Below are positions 60,869-64,000 of a stretch of 64,000 bases of DNA, piece after piece; position 1 is the stretch's first letter, and each line of letters starts with the position of its first letter. The translations under genes were made by a program, and so were the position numbers. This DNA comes from Combretum micranthum (Eukaryota; Streptophyta; Magnoliopsida; Myrtales; Combretaceae). The notes below the pieces were generated by a model that saw nothing but the letters and a program-made list of their open reading frames with translations, did no database searches and had not been told where the DNA came from. The DNA lies in NCBI GenBank assembly GCA_024138025.1, contig JAMXBD010001386.1:310001-374000 (forward strand). The letters run 5' to 3'.

Positions 60869-62400
60869 TCATTTCACAATCTGAGCTCTCTCAACAAGTT
60901 CCCTATAAGATCTTATGTCTAACTGCTCCAACTTGACACGTAACTCTTCATCCAAACCACTTAGAAAAACTTGCCTCTTGAGTTCTTCACTGTATTTGTA
61001 TGAATCCGGTGCATATTGTAGCAACTGGTTGAACTCAATTTCGTGTTGCTCCATAGTCCTTCCTCTTTCAGTAATATGCAAGAAATCAGGAGGGATGCAA
61101 CCGGGGGTGGGTTTGGGATGGATCATATAAAATGTGAACCGACCCGATTCCCTATAGGGTTACCCAAACCCGACCCGCGACCCTATAGGGTTTTATGTGC
61201 AATTCCCAAACCTACCTCTATAGGGTTATGGTCCTGACCCACCCTGCCCCGCCTTGTTGACCTGATTTTATTTTTACACTTTTTTCTTTTTTTTTTCCTT
61301 TTTCATTCTTTTTATTTATCATTTGTCTACTTGTCTTCATGATATATTCTTCATTTTACTTATTTGTTTCAATTTCTTTTCATTTGATGGTGAATCTACA
61401 CATAAAAAAAGAAGAAGTTAATAAGCTAAAAAATGATTTTCGATGTATGATAATTAATTTGTACCACAACATAGTAGAATTTACTTTACTTGAGGATTGA
61501 CATAGATACATAAATATGAATATTATCTCTTATTAATTATAAAAAAGCATGACATTCTCAATGGGACAAAAAATATTAAATTATACAATCATAGAACTAT
61601 AAAAATAATAAAAATTGTATATATTAAAGTTTTAATGTTATAAAATTATTTTTTTATTAATCTTAACGGGTCGGATTGACCCTACAAGGTCATAACTAGA
61701 CCCGAACTTGACCGCTTATAGGATCACAAAAATTTTTCCCAAACTCGTCCCATAACCTTATAGGATTTTTAGCGGGTTAGGTGGGTCGGGTGCCCTATAA
61801 CGACCCGCCTAGTTGCATCCCTAGAAATCAACACTATATTGAACTCTCAGACTTCTCGAGAAGTAGTTCTCCAAGAATTCCTTATAGAACATCTCCCATG
61901 TAACAGGTGGCATCAATTCACATCTCTTAGACTCCCAGCAAACTTGGGCATTAAGACTAAGCATGTAAGTGCCAAAGGTGATCTTCAGGTGATGTGTTAC
62001 CTTAAAAGCATCAAAGGACCTTTCAATCTGTGCTAGCCAGTCTTCAGCTTCATCTGACTTTCGAAAAGCTCCATCAAAATACTGATTACGGTTGATGAAC
62101 TCGGTAAAGAGTTCCGGTATGGCCTGAGTGGTGGCGATGGCGGTAAGGGCATAGTTTGAGATTGTGCCCTTCCCAGAGCAGGTACTTGCATTGATGCTTA
62201 TGGCACGGGTTGTGGTGGAGGTGGCACAGATGCTTGAACATTTTGCCTTAGAGCTTCCAATACTTGTGCTAACTGTCTAAGCGTAGCTTGTAAATCCACT
62301 TGATGGTCAACAACAGGTGGATCTTGGGGAGGTGTAGCAAGTGGATTTGCTTCTTCTATGGGATGATTTGAGGCACTTTGCTCTTGACTCTTTCTCCTTC
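60869..62400 (-). pseudogene. chromovirus gag, interrupted by a hAT-like element
   Basis: The C-terminal capsid part (61088-60869) has EIEFNQLLQYAPDSYKYSEE and FLSGLDEELRVKLE, typical of retrotransposon gag. The N-terminal part lies beyond the insertion (62400-61823). It has a hydrophobic/Gln-rich segment (LRQLAQVLEALRQNV) followed by a Pro-rich stretch and scattered capsid pieces, with several shifts and stops. Residues usual at the zinc knuckle are absent. Confidence 0.75.
61089..61822. mobile_element. non-autonomous hAT-like DNA transposon, 734 bp
   Basis: Flanked by a perfect 8-bp duplication AGAAATCA (61081-61088, 61823-61830). Ends are AGGGATGCAAC on the left, two bases in, and GTTGCATCCCT on the right. 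The interior near both ends has many CTATAGGGTT and GACCCG words in both orientations, like subterminal transposase-binding repeats. No transposase is encoded. The 8-bp duplication and end sequence are typical of hAT elements. Confidence 0.9.
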
Positions 62401-63329
62401 TACCTCAGTTGTTTAGATTTTATTTTTGTAAACTTATAATCTTTTCAGTAGTTTTATTAAGTTTTTAAACGGATATAGCAGAAATCACAGAAATTTTATT
62501 GCATATAATCATAATCTTAAAATAAGAATTCATGAAATAGATAAGGAAATTTTTAACAAGATTGAAATTCACATAAAACATCTTCATTGAAACAAGACTT
62601 TGATAATAGGTACAAGACCTTTACAAAATGGAAATCAAAAGATAACAACATAATAACATACTGCAGCATTATAAAGAGAACACAAACAACACCTTTCCGC
62701 AAAGCATGAAATCTATTCTACTCGACCTAACATTCTAAGCATTTTACAAAAATTTCTATTGGACTATGTGGATATGCTTGGGGTTTAACTATTGACTATC
62801 TTTCTTCCTTCCTCTTTCCTTTTCCATCCTTCTTTCTTTCTTTTTGTCAATTTTCATGAGAATGGTGCATCACCCGGATTTCTGCTTGACGAGCCCCTTT
62901 GCCTCTTAGTAAAAAATTGTCGTAAGTATTGGTGCACCATCATCCTTCTTTTCCTTACTACTTCCTTTACTCTTTTGTGTAGGTTGGTGATCGCTCTTCT
63001 CCAAGTATTCCATCATTCTTGGAGAACAACACTGGTTGAGTCGAGAATATTCTTCTGTGGCAAGCTGCGGGGTTGGTTCCCGAGACATACTTCGGCAACC
63101 AAGGGAGTACTCGCTTTGCTCATACACATTCCTCTACAGGCGGGGATCTAAGGTATCATCATTGGAATCAACATTTATGACTAGGGGATTTGAAGGCATG
63201 GCATCGACATCCATCACTGGTGTGCCTCATGGTTCCTTGTTGCTAGCTGAGCCTGTCGCTCCTCATATCATCATATATTTTCATGTAGGTCACTTTCCTT
63301 TTCTGTCCACATCTGATCCTCCTAAGGTA
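62401..63329. other. region upstream of chromovirus gag, no clear gene
   Basis: AT-rich sequence between gag and the decayed reading frames to the right. A - strand frame at 63127-62906 (Ser/Lys-rich, KSKGSSKEKKDDG) is unrecognised and may be a leftover of element coding sequence. Confidence 0.35.
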
Positions 63330-63893
63330 TTATAGGCTCATTCTCGGTAGGTGCTTCTTCGAGTCTTTTTTCGGATCTTCTTCGGGGTCCTCTTCTGGAT
63401 CTTCTTCTTCCTCCTCAACTTTTTCTTCCTCCTCGAGTTCTTTTACCTCGGCTTCACCCGATCCAACATCTACTAGGAATTCATCTTCATCAAGCTGAAT
63501 TCCCATCAATGGCGGCGGTTGAGGTGCGTCCTCTTTGGGTGGTTCAAGCATATTCTAGTACACACCATTCCAATAAAAGGCTCCTTCATAATCGGTTCTA
63601 CACTAATCACTACGATCCTTGAGTTCATCATGAGCATAGATGAATAGTGGTCCAATTTGCCTCCAACTTTAGAAATCAGGAAATGTTGGTATTCTTTCCC
63701 TTCGTAGTACAAAAGTTGTCTTCGGTAACATGGACTCATTGTTGGTGAACAAGGCGATGTTTTTGATGGCGTATATCACTTCTAACTCCAACCACTTCTT
63801 CTTCCTTATGGGGCAATATCTTATTGTCTCAGCAACCTTTGCCCATTCGGTATATCCCAATCCCTTTTTCCATAGAACAAACATTTCCTTCAA
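63330..63893 (-). pseudogene. unrecognised decayed ORF with acidic repeat, probably element-borne
   Basis: The - strand frames overlap in a way that suggests one broken gene. An N-terminal piece (63893-63669) has FVLWKKGLGYTEWAKVAE and a basic PIRKKKWLELEV. The next (63739-63506) has EYQHFLISKVGGKLDHYSS. The last (63551-63330) is Pro-rich, then strongly acidic with DPEEDPEEDPKKD repeats. I do not recognise a domain. The position upstream of gag suggests it belongs to the chromovirus or to another nested element, but a host pseudogene cannot be excluded. Confidence 0.4.
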
Positions 63894-64000
63894 AAATTTT
63901 GGTCTTCCCGTTAAAGCAAAGTCTTCACAAAGGACTCTAAGTCTTAGCTGATAGTTGACAAGGGTCTCATTAAGCCTCTTTCAGAATTTCCAAGCCTCCA

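Larger units (their letters stand above)
26851..64000 (-). mobile_element. Tekay/Del-like chromovirus, heavily degraded and nested with insertions
   Basis: The - strand order from right to left is gag (about 62400-60869), protease remnant, RT, RNase H, integrase, chromodomain (ending near 44970), then the 3' LTR (44952-26851). A chromodomain after integrase defines chromoviruses, and the long LTR with a GGGGCGTGACA terminus suits the Tekay/Del group. It is interrupted by LTRs D (45185-54224) and I (55784-59276) and by a hAT-like element (61089-61822), and its 3' LTR is interrupted by LTR E. The 5' LTR is outside the window. All domains carry stops or shifts. Confidence 0.8.

Noticed and set aside
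1..64000. tRNA, rRNA or other structured RNA genes
   Set aside because: None recognised by eye; the tRNA-like match at 12201-12218 is a retrotransposon primer-binding site. A tRNAscan or Infernal run would be needed to exclude small ones.

Overview
This is nuclear DNA of a plant, probably a eudicot: AT-rich, with GT-AG introns, one intact housekeeping gene and a dense nest of plant LTR retrotransposons. The species cannot be named from the sequence. The only intact host gene is a 12-coding-exon gene for the alpha subunit of ATP-citrate synthase (ACLA, 423 aa, + strand, 18532-22127). It sits in a low-copy island of about 11 kb (15651-26850) that also holds a MITE and a possible old LTR relic.

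Left of the island (1-13651) is the internal region and 5' LTR of an Athila-type Ty3/Gypsy element on the - strand. From right to left it has a 1.42 kb LTR, a tRNA-Asp primer-binding site, gag, protease, reverse transcriptase, RNase H, integrase, and a third ORF in the env position. It is broken by frameshifts, by an in-frame stop in integrase, and by a 3440-bp solo LTR (4770-8209) inserted in RNase H. It lies inside an older LTR relic (13652-15650).

Right of the island (26851-64000) is a second, heavily decayed Ty3/Gypsy element on the - strand, a Tekay/Del-like chromovirus. Its 3' LTR (26851-44952) is split by another LTR (29809-44320), which holds two more (30281-33590 and 33872-41461), the last containing a fourth (38089-40661). 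Its pol region is split by a 5.0 kb LTR (45185-54224, itself split by 48350-52376) and by a 3493-bp LTR (55784-59276). Its gag is split by a 734-bp hAT-like element with a perfect 8-bp target duplication. The 5' LTR is outside the window. Boundaries rest on TG...CA ends, on 5-bp duplications, and on de-nested lengths that agree (5012 vs 5008 bp; 3602 vs 3585 bp).

Two observations stand out. First, the long LTRs, diverged in most of their length, keep the same apparent exon-intron layout: a leader exon, a GTAAG/GTATG donor, a long intron, an AG|GTGA acceptor, a 43-99 nt exon, a GTGAGT-type donor, and a third exon. In eight copies a conserved block of about 55 bp lies a near-constant 90-100 nt upstream of the acceptor. 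Second, the Athila-type element seems to carry an internal promoter ahead of its third ORF. It has tandem 63-bp repeats with CACGTG boxes, a TATA box, a leader with a GTAAGT donor, and an acceptor two bases before the ORF's ATG. Its GC-rich motifs recur in the element's own LTR promoter. Both are inferred from sequence alone.
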